From Paenibacillus caui (GTDB lineage: Bacteria > Bacillota > Bacilli > Paenibacillales > Paenibacillaceae), in NCBI RefSeq assembly GCF_019904135.1, contig NZ_JAIOGQ010000015.1:46166-110165 (forward strand): a stretch of DNA of 64,000 nt, in the 5' to 3' direction. Shown here in pieces: positions 43,022-52,350 of this stretch; position 1 is the first letter of the stretch, and every line of letters begins with the position of its first letter. The notes under the pieces are model-generated. The model did not search any database. It worked only from the letters and a program-made list of their open reading frames with translations, and was not told the DNA's origin. The translations under genes and the position numbers were made by a program.

Positions 43022-45976
43022 GTGAAAGAAAAAGTAAAGTTTACCCTTAACGGAGCAGCCCACGAAGCGGAAGAGGGAACTCGAATACTGGACTATTTTC
43101 TACAGCAGGGAATCGAACATCCGCATATCTGCTACTCACCCATTTTAGGGCCGGTGCAAACTTGCGACACCTGCATGTGCGAAGTAGACGGGAAGGTCAT
43201 GCGAGCTTGCTCCACTGTTCTGCAGAATGGAATGGACGTTCAGACTTCAACCAGTGAGGCTAAAGGCGCCCAGTCGGAAGCGATGGACCGCATTTTGGAG
43301 AACCATATGCTGTACTGTACCGTGTGCGACAACAATAACGGGAATTGCCGGGTGCACAATACCGCCGAATTGCTTGAGGTTGAGCATCAGACGCGTCCGT
43401 TCCGAGAAAAAGGGTATGAGGTGGATATGTCGCATCCCTTTTATCGATATGACCCGGATCAATGCATATTGTGCGGAAGATGCGTTGAAGTATGCCAGGA
43501 TCTGCAGGTGAATGAAACGCTGACGATTGACTGGGAGAAGAGCACCCCGCGGGTCATTTGGGATGACAACAAATCGATCAACGAATCATCGTGCGTTTCC
43601 TGCGGCCAATGCGTAACGGTCTGCCCGTGCAATGCTCTCATGGAGAAATCGATGCTGGGCGAGGCCGGCTTTATGAGCGGCATTGGAAAAGATCTGCTGA
43701 ACCCGATGATTGATCTGGTGAAAGAAGTGGAGCCCGGATACAGCGGGATATTCGCCGTCTCGGAAGTTGAAGCTGCCATGCGGGAAACGCGCACCAAGAA
43801 AACGAAAACGGTATGCACCTTCTGCGGTGTCGGCTGTTCGTTCGAGGTATGGACAAAGGGCCGCCACATTTTAAAGATCGAGCCGACCGAGAATGCGCCG
43901 GTGAACAGCGTCTCAACCTGCGTGAAAGGGAAGTTCGGATGGGATTTCGTGAACAGCGACCAGCGGCTGACGACTCCTTTAATCCGGAAAGGAGATGCGT
44001 TTGTTCCGGCAAGCTGGGAGGAAGCCCTTTCCCTGATCGCGGAGCGGCTGGGTGCAATCAAGAACTCTTATGGCGGTGATGCCTTGGGATTTGTCAGCTC
44101 GTCCAAAACGACGAACGAGGACGCCTACCTGATGCAGAAACTGGCGCGTCAAGTCTTCGAAACGAACAATATCGACAACTGCTCACGTTACTGTCAATCC
44201 CCCGCCACCGAGGGGCTTCTTGCAACGGTTGGCTACGGAGGAGACGCCGGAACGATTCAAGATATTGCGAGTGCGGGGCTAGTCATTATCGTGGGAGCGA
44301 ACCCGACGGAAGGCCATCCGGTGCTGGCAACCAGAATCAAACGCGCCAAGAAATTATTCGGCCAAAAGCTGATTGTTTCCGATCTTCGCAAACACGAAAT
44401 GGCGGATCGCTCTGATCTGTACTTGCATCCTAAACAAGGAACCGACTTTGTGTGGATCACAGCCGTTGCAAAGTACATGATTGATCAAGGCTGGCATGAT
44501 GAAACCTTCATTGCATCACGTGTCAACGGGTTTGCTGAATACAGCGAGATGCTTGAGAAGTACACACTCGACTACGCCGAGCAAGCAACAGGCCTTTCAA
44601 AGGAACAGCTGATCGAGACCGCCCAGATGATCCATGAAGCGGATGGAACTTGCATCCTATGGGGAATGGGGGTCACGCAAAATATCGCGGGATCGCATAC
44701 GTCTGCTGCAATTTCAAATCTTCTGCTCGTTTCAGGCAACTATGGCCGTCACGGTGCGGGCGCTTATCCGCTGCGGGGGCACAACAACGTACAGGGTGCC
44801 TGCGATATGGGCACGCTGCCGCAATGGCTTCCGGGCTATCAGCACGTAGCGGATGATGTTGCCCGTGCCAAATTTGAGAAGGCTTATGGCGTGAAGATCG
44901 CAAGCCAACCGGGACTGACGAATATCGACATGCTGAAAGCGGTGGAGGATGGCCGTCTCAAAGCGATGTATCTGATGGGAGAAGACATGGCATGGGTGGA
45001 TTCCAACTCTACGCATGTGCATGACACGTTAAGCAAGCTGGAATTCTTTATTGTTCAGGATGTCTTTTTCACAAAAACGGCGCAGTTTGCCGATGTCGTC
45101 CTGCCGGCATCCCCTTCTATGGAAAAAGACGGGACGTTTACGAACACGGAACGGCGCATTCAGCGTTTATACCAGGCGATGGAACCGCTTGGCGATTCCA
45201 AGCCCGATTGGTGGATCATCCAACAAGTAGCCAACCATCTCGGAGCCGGCTGGAATTACCGTCATCCAAGCGAGATCATGGACGAAATTTCCAGCTTGAG
45301 TCCGATCTTCGCCGGAGTTTCTTACGAGCGTCTTGAAGGGTGGAACAGCTTGCATTGGCCCGTTCAGCAAGACGGGACGGATGAGCCGCTTCTGTATGCG
45401 GACCATTTCAATTTTCCAGATGGCAAAGCGAATTTTTCGCTTGTGGAATTCATTCCGCCGATTGAGTTCCCGCAGGAATTTGATCTGACTCTAAATAACG
45501 GCCGTCTGCTGGAGCATTTTCACGAAGGGAACATGACGAACAAATCGAAGGGTATTCAGTATAAACTGCCGGAAGTGTTCGTCGAAATTCCGCCCGAACT
45601 GGCTCGTGAGCGGGGCGTTCAAGACGGATCATTGGTACGTCTGATTTCGCCTTACGGGGCCATCAAGCTGCGTGCCGTAGTGACGGATCGCGTAAGCGGG
45701 AAAGAGCTGTATGTTCCGATGCACTCGGTTAGTCATGAAAATGCCATCAATATGCTGACCGGAAGCGCGGGGGACGTTAGAACGAAAACACCGGCCTACA
45801 AGCAGACGAAGGTGCGTATGGAAGTTTTGAAAATAAAAGGAACGACTCCGCTGCCGATGTACAATCCCCGTTATGCGAAGCGCAATCCTCAGCTTGGTGT
45901 GCAAGTGGAACGAAAATGGGCACGGGAAGATTATATGCCAATTGCGAGCGTGAACGTTACTGGAGGTACAGAATAA
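43022..45976 (+). CDS. fdhF: Formate dehydrogenase, catalytic subunit (YjgC/YrhE type)
   Basis: This 984-residue molybdoenzyme oxidises formate to CO2. From the N-terminus it has a 2Fe-2S ferredoxin domain (CYSPILGPVQTCDTCMC), a His-Cys cluster region (CTVCDNNNGNC), two 4Fe-4S motifs (CILCGRCVEVC; CVSCGQCVTVC), the molybdopterin 4Fe-4S site (CTFCGVGCSF) and the bis-MGD domains. The catalytic residue is cysteine (C391 in NCSRYCQSP), not selenocysteine. The GTG at 43022 has GGAGAGGA upstream; the frame runs open another 46 codons through the terminator hairpin but without support. DUF1641, PsiE, DUF2294 and FdhD genes follow. Confidence 0.95.
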   Translation: MKEKVKFTLNGAAHEAEEGTRILDYFLQQGIEHPHICYSPILGPVQTCDTCMCEVDGKVMRACSTVLQNGMDVQTSTSEAKGAQSEAMDRILENHMLYCTVCDNNNGNCRVHNTAELLEVEHQTRPFREKGYEVDMSHPFYRYDPDQCILCGRCVEVCQDLQVNETLTIDWEKSTPRVIWDDNKSINESSCVSCGQCVTVCPCNALMEKSMLGEAGFMSGIGKDLLNPMIDLVKEVEPGYSGIFAVSEVEAAMRETRTKKTKTVCTFCGVGCSFEVWTKGRHILKIEPTENAPVNSVSTCVKGKFGWDFVNSDQRLTTPLIRKGDAFVPASWEEALSLIAERLGAIKNSYGGDALGFVSSSKTTNEDAYLMQKLARQVFETNNIDNCSRYCQSPATEGLLATVGYGGDAGTIQDIASAGLVIIVGANPTEGHPVLATRIKRAKKLFGQKLIVSDLRKHEMADRSDLYLHPKQGTDFVWITAVAKYMIDQGWHDETFIASRVNGFAEYSEMLEKYTLDYAEQATGLSKEQLIETAQMIHEADGTCILWGMGVTQNIAGSHTSAAISNLLLVSGNYGRHGAGAYPLRGHNNVQGACDMGTLPQWLPGYQHVADDVARAKFEKAYGVKIASQPGLTNIDMLKAVEDGRLKAMYLMGEDMAWVDSNSTHVHDTLSKLEFFIVQDVFFTKTAQFADVVLPASPSMEKDGTFTNTERRIQRLYQAMEPLGDSKPDWWIIQQVANHLGAGWNYRHPSEIMDEISSLSPIFAGVSYERLEGWNSLHWPVQQDGTDEPLLYADHFNFPDGKANFSLVEFIPPIEFPQEFDLTLNNGRLLEHFHEGNMTNKSKGIQYKLPEVFVEIPPELARERGVQDGSLVRLISPYGAIKLRAVVTDRVSGKELYVPMHSVSHENAINMLTGSAGDVRTKTPAYKQTKVRMEVLKIKGTTPLPMYNPRYAKRNPQLGVQVERKWAREDYMPIASVNVTGGTE

Positions 45977-46455
45977 TGGCCAAACCGATTACTCATATTT
46001 CCAATCCCGAACCGACCGAGCAGGAACAGCAAGATCAAGCGCTTGAGCATGTCATTCATGATCTCGCCCAAAATGCGGAGGGAATCCGGGAAGCCATCAA
46101 ACTGCTTCAGCAGCTTCAAGAGAGCGGAATTCTTGGCGCGCTGAACGCCGTCGTTGAAGCCAAAGACAAAGTGGCGAAAATCGCGGTCGGACAGCTCGTA
46201 CGGCCGCCTGTCACGAATGCAATCAACAATGCGATGGCTGCCGCAGGCGCCTTAACCGAGCTTGACCCGGAAATGACGAAAAAGCTGCTCGGAGGCGTAG
46301 CGAACGGTCTTCAAAAAGCGGAGCAAGGGCTTCAAAACGATGAGCGGACGGGAATGTTTCAATTGCTGAAGGCACTGCGGGATCCGGATATTAACCGAGC
46401 CATCGGCTTTGGGCTGAATTTGCTTAAAGGGATTGGAGAAGGCTTAAAAAAGTGA
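45976..46455 (+). CDS. DUF1641 protein associated with formate dehydrogenase (YjgD-like)
   Basis: This 159-residue protein belongs to DUF1641, whose genes follow fdhF-type genes in Bacillales (yjgC-yjgD). The ATG overlaps the fdhF stop by one base and has GGAGGT eight bases upstream, so expression is tightly coupled. It is rich in helices and has a glycine-rich conserved centre (ESGILGALNAVVEAKDKV). A role as accessory or electron-transfer-linked subunit is inferred from gene order only. Confidence 0.85.
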   Translation: MAKPITHISNPEPTEQEQQDQALEHVIHDLAQNAEGIREAIKLLQQLQESGILGALNAVVEAKDKVAKIAVGQLVRPPVTNAINNAMAAAGALTELDPEMTKKLLGGVANGLQKAEQGLQNDERTGMFQLLKALRDPDINRAIGFGLNLLKGIGEGLKK

Positions 46456-46474
46456 CCATTGAGGAGGGGACCGG

Positions 46475-46912
46475 ATGTTTGATTTAAACGACCTGAAAAG
46501 CAAAAATTGGTTCGTCAAATTCTCTCAGGCATTGCTTAATGTGTCCCTTGTCATTCTAGGACTGATCCTGAGTTATTGCCTTGTTCGTGAGCTCTACTTC
46601 ATTATTAGAGGGGTAATTCTCGGAAACAATGTTCATAGCGTTCTGGAAAATGTTTTGGTATTCTTCTTATACTTCGTGTTTATATCTATGATCGTAAAGT
46701 ACTTTTGTGAAAATTATCATTTTCCGCTGCGGTACCTGATATACGTCGGGATCACTGGCTCGATTCGGTTTATCCTCGTTAACCACGAGAACGCGTTAGA
46801 CAATTTCATTTTTTCACTGGCCATTCTAGCGCTTGTGATCAGCTATATACTGTTAACTCCGGGATTGAAACGGACTCATGAGGAGAGAGAATCGAATGAC
46901 CAAAAACCTTGA
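46475..46912 (+). CDS. psiE: PsiE family membrane protein
   Basis: This 145-residue protein has four membrane segments and the PsiE (phosphate-starvation-inducible E) signature stretches LVRELYFIIRG, VKYFCENYHFPLRYLIYVGITGSIRFILVNHENALDN. PsiE function is unknown. GAGGAGGGG precedes the ATG. It lies between DUF1641 and DUF2294 and overlaps the latter by 17 bases, so it is an integral member of the formate dehydrogenase operon, perhaps as membrane anchor or quinone-side partner. Confidence 0.83.
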   Translation: MFDLNDLKSKNWFVKFSQALLNVSLVILGLILSYCLVRELYFIIRGVILGNNVHSVLENVLVFFLYFVFISMIVKYFCENYHFPLRYLIYVGITGSIRFILVNHENALDNFIFSLAILALVISYILLTPGLKRTHEERESNDQKP

Positions 46913-47276
46913 GCACGAATTCAGCGTATTGGTGCGGGAAATCCGCAAAGAATATGTTGGAAACGGCCCGAAAGAAATTATTACCCGCTTTACAGGTTCG
47001 TGGGCCATCAGCGAAATGAAAGGCAATTTGACCAATATCGAGAAATTTATGCTCGGATCTCCCGAGGGGAACCGGATGGTGCATGAAGCCCGCACTAAAT
47101 TCGTGAAAAAGATTTATCAGAATCCCAAGGTGCTGGACCGGTTCGAACAGCTGGTGAAAGCCAAAATCGTAAGAATATTCACCGATATCAATATCGAGGA
47201 AGATGTTGCGATGACCGTGTATGTATTTGACAAGACGATTGAAGTTAAAGCAAATAACCATGCCAGGGAGCAGTGA
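46896..47276 (+). CDS. DUF2294 protein
   Basis: This 126-residue protein belongs to DUF2294 (Na-translocating decarboxylase-like annotation is common but unproven). It contains NGPKEIITRFTGSWAISEMKGNLTNIEKFML and HEARTKFVKKIY, which are conserved in the family. The ATG at 46896 follows GAGGAGAG and overlaps the psiE 3' end; an ATG-like start at 46878 is less well placed. Its place between PsiE and FdhD suggests help in formate dehydrogenase maturation or regulation. Confidence 0.8.
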   Translation: MTKNLEHEFSVLVREIRKEYVGNGPKEIITRFTGSWAISEMKGNLTNIEKFMLGSPEGNRMVHEARTKFVKKIYQNPKVLDRFEQLVKAKIVRIFTDINIEEDVAMTVYVFDKTIEVKANNHAREQ

Positions 47277-47283
47277 GCGCAGC

Positions 47284-48078
47284 ATGAGTAATCCTGTACA
47301 AGTTTCACGGCAAATCCTCCATTATCAGAATTCTTCGCTAAGCACGATTGAGGATACCATCGTAACCGAATATCCGCTTACCCTCATGGTGAACCAAGAG
47401 GAATTTGCCACATTGGTGTGTACTCCGGAATATCTTGAAGATTTGGCAATCGGCTTTCTGGCATCCGAAGGAGTCATCGGCAGCTTTGCGGATATCAAAG
47501 AGATCAGAATCATCCAAACAACCGGCCATGCCTATATCGATACTTTGAAGGTCAATAAATTCAACCAACTGTTTCATTCCAAAAGATATGTGACATCCTG
47601 CTGCGGCAAGAGCCGGCAAAGCTTTTATTTTTACAGCGATGCGAATACAGCCAAAACGATTGATACCGGAAATTTAACCATTTCCGCCGAAGATTGTTTC
47701 CGATTGATGGAAATGATGCAGCAGTCGGCTACCACGTTCATGCATACAGGGGGCGTTCATAACGCCGCGCTGTGTGACCGGAACGGGATGATCCTGTCCA
47801 GAATGGATATTGGACGGCACAACGCACTGGATAAAATATATGGCCACTGTTTGAAAAATGCGATTGATTTGAAAGACAAGATCATCGTCTTTAGCGGGCG
47901 GATTTCATCGGAAGTGCTGCTGAAGGTCGCCAAGATCGGGTGCGGCATCGTCTTGTCAAAATCTGCACCAACCGAATTGGCGCTGCAGCTGGCTGAGCAA
48001 CTTGGTATAACTACGGTGGGCTTTATTCGCAATCAGTCGCTGAATATTTACACCCATCAAGGGCGCATCGAAGTGTAA
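47284..48078 (+). CDS. fdhD: Formate dehydrogenase sulfurtransferase
   Basis: FdhD transfers sulfur from a cysteine desulfurase to the molybdenum cofactor before it is inserted into formate dehydrogenase. The 264-residue protein carries the persulfide cysteine pair in TSCCGKSRQ and the conserved TGGVHNAALC, DIGRHNALDK and SGRISSE stretches, close to B. subtilis FdhD. The ATG at 47284 is favoured by homology; GGGAG lies about a dozen bases upstream. It is the last gene of the operon and is followed by a strong terminator. Confidence 0.93.
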   Translation: MSNPVQVSRQILHYQNSSLSTIEDTIVTEYPLTLMVNQEEFATLVCTPEYLEDLAIGFLASEGVIGSFADIKEIRIIQTTGHAYIDTLKVNKFNQLFHSKRYVTSCCGKSRQSFYFYSDANTAKTIDTGNLTISAEDCFRLMEMMQQSATTFMHTGGVHNAALCDRNGMILSRMDIGRHNALDKIYGHCLKNAIDLKDKIIVFSGRISSEVLLKVAKIGCGIVLSKSAPTELALQLAEQLGITTVGFIRNQSLNIYTHQGRIEV

Positions 48079-48092
48079 CTTTAAGGCATATT

Positions 48093-48129
48093 CGCGCTGG
48101 ACCATCATCGGGTCCGGCGCGTTTTTTTT
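48093..48129 (+). terminator. Intrinsic terminator of the formate dehydrogenase operon
   Basis: Arms CGCGCTGGACC and GGTCCGGCGCG (one mismatch) with a short loop are followed by T8. Confidence 0.92.
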
Positions 48130-48328
48130 ACAAGAATGGATTGAAATGTTCAAGGGTTCGACATTCCTGAAGGCAGGAACAAGAAGTGTTATTGACGAAT
48201 TTATGGGAAATCGAGCGAATTTTTCCGCTGTGATAGAAGAAATCGGGATGCCCGGCTTCTCCATTTCAAACATCGCTTATTTCTGCCAGAAGTCTCCCAG
48301 CCTGAAATCTGTGAGAGGAGTCCTTTCC

Positions 48329-49600
48329 TTGTTAACAATGCTAAAGAACAAAGTTTTCCGGCGTATATGGTTAACTCAAACGTTATCGTCATTAGGCGAT
48401 GCAATCCGAAATTGGGCTATTTTATTCTGGGTATTTCTGGAGGCGGATCAATCGGTCTTTTATCGTACGGCACTTTTATTTGCCGAGATGCTCCCCGTCT
48501 TTCTTATTGCTCCACTGGCCGGGACATGGGTCGATCGACGAAATCCGAAGAAAGTTCTGCAAACCAGCTTGGTTATTCGGGCATTGATGTCTCTTATACT
48601 GGCAGGTTTAATATGGCTTGAGCAAATTCCTTTATTATTAGTTGCACTAGCCTTTACCTGTTCGATTCAGCAGTTTTTTCAGCCTGCGATCAGTAAATTG
48701 ACAGTTGCCGCGGTAGAAGACAAGGATTACGGAACGGCCAGCTCTTCCGTACGGACAGTGGATACTTTGTTAGCTCTGGCAGGACCGGCAATCGGAGCTT
48801 TTCTCTTTCAATGGTGGGGGGCGTCTCTTTCTTTGATTGTTGACGGCATTTGTTTCTTCCTCGGCAGCCTGCTTATTTTGCGAATCTGCACATCGCCTGC
48901 GCTTTTATCCCATACCTCGGATCTCTCCACACCAGCTTCCGCTTTCTGGAAAGAGTTCTTGGAAGGATTTAAATATATTGGAGCCAATCAGCTGACCAAA
49001 CGGCTGTTTGTTCTGTCTGGAATTATGGGTCTGAGCGTAGGAGCAGTTAATTTATTGAACATTTTCTTCGTTATTGATGAGCTCCATTTAAGTGAAGACT
49101 ATGTGGCTTGGGCTAGTACCGCTAGCGGAATTGGCATGTTTGCCGGGGCGATCGGTCTGAATGTCCTTGGATCAAGGCTCAAAAATTATGTGAAAGTCAA
49201 CATTTGGGGGACAGCGATCATGGCCTGCGGACTTTTGCTGCTTACGCTGTCATTTCATTCTGTTACCATGCTGCTCAGCCGGTTCATGCTAGGTATTGGT
49301 TCATCGATTCTTGGAATTACGCTGGGTACAATTATCATGATGTTTATTCCAGAAAAGCTGCTTGGCCGGGTAGGATCCGTATTCGAGGGCGGACCGCTGG
49401 CTGCCACTTTGTGCGGATATGCCTTTTTTGGATGGTTGTACCCTTACACTGGAGCCCGGTTCATTTTCGGCACGTCATTTGTTCTGTTTGTCATCGCTTT
49501 CCTTTTTGCGGTAAGCCTTCTCTCTATAACATCCGTAGCAAAAAAGCATTCCTCTGTTCAGGAGGAATTCATCAGTGACTCCCAAGTGAATACGAGATGA
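48329..49600 (+). CDS. MFS transporter (MFS_3 type)
   Basis: This 423-residue protein has about twelve membrane segments and resembles MFS_3 exporters (FRRIWLTQTLSSLGDAIRNWAILFWV, APLAGTWVDRRNPKKVLQTSLVIRA). The substrate is unknown. The frame is open about 60 codons further upstream, but the TTG at 48329 is preferred, eight bases after GAGGAG, because the family N-terminus begins there; the ATG at 48338 is an alternative. Confidence 0.83.
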   Translation: MLTMLKNKVFRRIWLTQTLSSLGDAIRNWAILFWVFLEADQSVFYRTALLFAEMLPVFLIAPLAGTWVDRRNPKKVLQTSLVIRALMSLILAGLIWLEQIPLLLVALAFTCSIQQFFQPAISKLTVAAVEDKDYGTASSSVRTVDTLLALAGPAIGAFLFQWWGASLSLIVDGICFFLGSLLILRICTSPALLSHTSDLSTPASAFWKEFLEGFKYIGANQLTKRLFVLSGIMGLSVGAVNLLNIFFVIDELHLSEDYVAWASTASGIGMFAGAIGLNVLGSRLKNYVKVNIWGTAIMACGLLLLTLSFHSVTMLLSRFMLGIGSSILGITLGTIIMMFIPEKLLGRVGSVFEGGPLAATLCGYAFFGWLYPYTGARFIFGTSFVLFVIAFLFAVSLLSITSVAKKHSSVQEEFISDSQVNTR

Positions 49601-49693
49601 ACTTTCTTGTCTCCCAAGGTGAGTATTCCGGATAGAGGCAAGTTGATTGTATAATGGAATCAGATTAATACGCCTGGCTTGGAGGTATACTTT

Positions 49694-50164
49694 ATGATCA
49701 TAAGAGAACTGCATCCAAATGATAATTCTGCAATAGAGAAAATAATCAGAGATTGCTTGATCGAATTTGGCGGAAACAGAGCGGGGCTCGCCTGGGAAGA
49801 TGATAGCCTGCATGATCTATATCGTTACTATGACCATAATGCGAGAGCCTACTGGATCATTGAAAGTGAAGGGGAGATTATGGGAGGAGCCGGAATTACC
49901 CCTTTTGCTCAATCCAATGAAATTTGTGAATTGCAGAAAATGTACTTATCTCAAAGCATCAGAGGAACAGGCATAGCCTCGAAGCTTTTGCAAACTGCTT
50001 TGGAATTTGCGAAGCTTCATTATAACAAATGCTATTTGGAGACACTAAAGAATATGGATGCTGCCAATCGTTTTTATAAGAAGCACGGCTTTCAGCTTTT
50101 GGATGCTCCTCTTGCCGGTTCGGAGCATTTCGCTTGTGATGCCTGGTATATTAAAAATTTATAG
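49694..50164 (+). CDS. GNAT family N-acetyltransferase
   Basis: This 156-residue protein has the GNAT core with ELQKMYLSQSIRGTGIASKLLQTALEFA (motif A, about residues 75-102) and NMDAANRFYKKHGFQLLD. It resembles small-molecule acetyltransferases of the YjaB/PhnO kind but the substrate is unknown. The ATG at 49694 follows TGGAGGT; an upstream TTG at 49679 overlaps that signal. Confidence 0.82.
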   Translation: MIIRELHPNDNSAIEKIIRDCLIEFGGNRAGLAWEDDSLHDLYRYYDHNARAYWIIESEGEIMGGAGITPFAQSNEICELQKMYLSQSIRGTGIASKLLQTALEFAKLHYNKCYLETLKNMDAANRFYKKHGFQLLDAPLAGSEHFACDAWYIKNL

Positions 50165-50229
50165 GTCGAAGAGGATGTCAGCTGGAAAACAAGTACACTC
50201 ATTAAATCCGCGCCCAGTGCGGGTTTTTC

Positions 50230-50397
50230 TTTAACGATAGGTACATTCAGGAACTGGAGAATGACCCAACCCGAGGTACACTAGATAATATGATTTATAA
50301 AATAGCTGCTGATCGAAAGGTTACATTGGTTTATGCCGCTAAAGATACAGATCTCAACCATGCCAATATTCTGCGAACTTGGCTCCTTTCCCGCTAA
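50230..50397 (+). pseudogene. 3' fragment of a DUF488 (YeaO-like) gene
   Basis: A 55-codon open frame without start codon or ribosome binding site encodes RYIQELENDPT and KVTLVYAAKDTDLNHANILRTWLL, the typical C-terminal end of DUF488 proteins (about 115 aa when complete). The N-terminal half is absent. A hairpin with GCGGGTTTTTC (about 50203-50229) lies directly upstream and ends the acetyltransferase gene. Confidence 0.7.
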
Positions 50398-50403
50398 ATA
50401 AAA

Positions 50404-50447
50404 TAGGCTGTCCCTAACCTTGGCAAGGTAACGGGACAACCTTTTTA
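50404..50447. terminator. Bidirectional hairpin terminator
   Basis: Arms AGGCTGTCCC and GGGACAACCT with an internal CCTTG/CAAGG pairing, flanked by T-runs on either strand (TTTTTATTTT on plus). It lies between the DUF488 fragment and the convergent hcp gene. Confidence 0.7.
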
Positions 50448-50464
50448 TTTTCAACAAGTAACGC

Positions 50465-52150
50465 TTACGCGCCCAGGAACATCTTCATGTCGTCTTCCAC
50501 ATTTGTAATGCCGCCGATTCCGAAGTTTTCAACCAATACTTTGGCAACATTGGGTGAAAGGAAGGCGGGCAGAGTTGGTCCGAGATGAATATTTTTGACC
50601 CCGAGATAGAGCAGTGCAAGCAGGACAATGACGGCCTTCTGTTCATACCAGGCAATATTATAAGAGATTGGCAGCTCATTGATGTCGTCGAGGCCAAACA
50701 CCTCTTTCAGCTTCAAGGCGATGACGGCAAGAGAATAGGAGTCATTGCACTGACCGGCGTCGAGCACGCGCGGTATGCCGCCGATGTCACCCAGATCGAG
50801 CTTGTTGTATTTGTATTTGGCACAGCCTGCAGTCAAGATGACTGTATCCCGGGGGAGCTGCTTGACGAAATCCGTATAGTAATTGCGCGATTTCATCCGT
50901 CCATCGCAGCCGGCCATGACGAAGAATCTTCGAATGGCGCCCGACTTGACCGCATCCACTACCTGGTCGGCAACGCTCATGACTGCTGCATGGGCGAATC
51001 CGCCGACAATTTCACCGGTTTCAAGCTCCGTTGGAGGAGGGCACCCCTTGGCTTGGGCGATAAGAGCAGAGAAATCTTTGGGCTGTCCGTTCTCACCGTC
51101 CGGAATATGGTGTACACCCGGATAGCCCGTGTTGCCGGTGGTATAGATGCGGTCGATATAACTTTCCTTCGGCGGCACTATACAGTTAGTGGTCATCAGG
51201 ATAGGACCATTGAAGGCTTCAAATTCCGTATTCTGCTTCCACCACGCATTGCCGTAATTGCCGACGAAGTGATCGTATTTCTTGAAGGCCGGATAATAGT
51301 GGGCAGGCAGCATTTCGCTATGTGTGTAAACATCAACACCAGTTCCCTCGGTCTGCTTCAGCAGTTCCTCTAAATCCTTCAGATCATGCCCACTGATCAG
51401 AATGCCCGGACGCTCCCGGACTCCAATATTGACCTTCGTAATCTCCGGGTTTCCGTAGGTGCTTGTGTTAGCCTGATCGAGCAGAGACATCGCCTCCACG
51501 CCGAACTTGCCTGCCTCCATGTTAAGGGTGATGAGATCTTGGGCCTCGAGTGAATCGTCAAGTGTTGCAGCAAGACCCCGGCGCATGAACATGTCGACTG
51601 CAGTATTCGCATGATCCAGGTGGTACGCATGATACGTGTAAGCAGCCATGCCTTTCAATCCGTAAGTCAGCAGCTCGCGGAGCGATCGGATATCCTCATC
51701 GACCGTGGACAGCACCCCAACTTGCTGAGCCTTGGCATCAAAAGCTTCCTCGGTATCCGCCTGCCAAACGGCAGCGTCAGGAAGACTTGCTACCGCGTCT
51801 GGAAACTGTTCATCCCGGTACCCTCTCACTTCATTACGGAGAACGAAAGCTTCCCAAATCTTTGAAACGAAGATGCTCCGGTCGAAGTTGGCATTGGTAA
51901 TCGTAGCGAACAAGGAATCCATAATGAACAAGGAGACCCGCTGATTGAGCGCTTCCGGCAATTTCGTATCAAGACTGATAAAAGAAATTCCTTTTAGCAG
52001 GTAGACCAGCAAATCCTGCAGGTTTGCAACGTCGTGCGGTTTTCCGCAGACACCGGCTATTGTGCAGCCTGTGCCTTTGGACGCCTCCTGACATTGAAAA
52101 CAGAACATGGAAGGCTGTTTAGGAAGAGAGCTAGACGCATTATTATTCAT
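50465..52150 (-). CDS. hcp: Hydroxylamine reductase (hybrid cluster protein)
   Basis: Hcp is a cytoplasmic Fe-S/hybrid-cluster enzyme that reduces hydroxylamine or nitric oxide and serves in nitrosative stress and anaerobic metabolism. The 561-residue protein has the N-terminal cluster cysteines C17, C20, C29 and C35 and hybrid-cluster ligands in [39 protein letters not shown] and AGQCNDSYS. The start is followed closely by the cluster motif and preceded by an AGGAGG-like signal. A Crp/Fnr-type site stands upstream, implying induction without oxygen. Confidence 0.94.
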   Translation of the reverse strand: MNNNASSSLPKQPSMFCFQCQEASKGTGCTIAGVCGKPHDVANLQDLLVYLLKGISFISLDTKLPEALNQRVSLFIMDSLFATITNANFDRSIFVSKIWEAFVLRNEVRGYRDEQFPDAVASLPDAAVWQADTEEAFDAKAQQVGVLSTVDEDIRSLRELLTYGLKGMAAYTYHAYHLDHANTAVDMFMRRGLAATLDDSLEAQDLITLNMEAGKFGVEAMSLLDQANTSTYGNPEITKVNIGVRERPGILISGHDLKDLEELLKQTEGTGVDVYTHSEMLPAHYYPAFKKYDHFVGNYGNAWWKQNTEFEAFNGPILMTTNCIVPPKESYIDRIYTTGNTGYPGVHHIPDGENGQPKDFSALIAQAKGCPPPTELETGEIVGGFAHAAVMSVADQVVDAVKSGAIRRFFVMAGCDGRMKSRNYYTDFVKQLPRDTVILTAGCAKYKYNKLDLGDIGGIPRVLDAGQCNDSYSLAVIALKLKEVFGLDDINELPISYNIAWYEQKAVIVLLALLYLGVKNIHLGPTLPAFLSPNVAKVLVENFGIGGITNVEDDMKMFLGA

Positions 52151-52260
52151 TAAAATAGTACCTCCTGGAAGAAGTTGAAAGTAAGGAGTGGAGGGGAGGT
52201 TAACACACTAAATGAGTTAACTCTGCACCAGTAAAATGGTCACACCTCCGATTAGTAGGA

Positions 52261-52303
52261 AGTATAACCTAGAAAATATGGGGACCTAGTGATTGGAATC
52301 ACT
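52261..52303 (-). promoter_or_regulatory. hcp promoter with Crp/Fnr-type site at -41.5
   Basis: On the minus strand TATACT (52266-52261) is a clear -10. Upstream is AGTGATTGGAATCACT (52288-52303), a dyad with perfect 7-bp arms and the GTGA-N6-TCAC pattern of Crp/Fnr sites. If transcription starts seven bases after the -10 (52254), the site is centred at exactly -41.5, the class II activator position. Confidence 0.7.
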
Positions 52304-52350
52304 TTTTGAGAAAATGAATCATCCGGATTTTTTTGCAAAAGGTCCGTTAG

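Noticed and set aside
48146..48328. Longer N-terminus for the MFS gene
   Set aside because: The extra 61 residues are hydrophilic, precede the ribosome binding site and have no MFS similarity.
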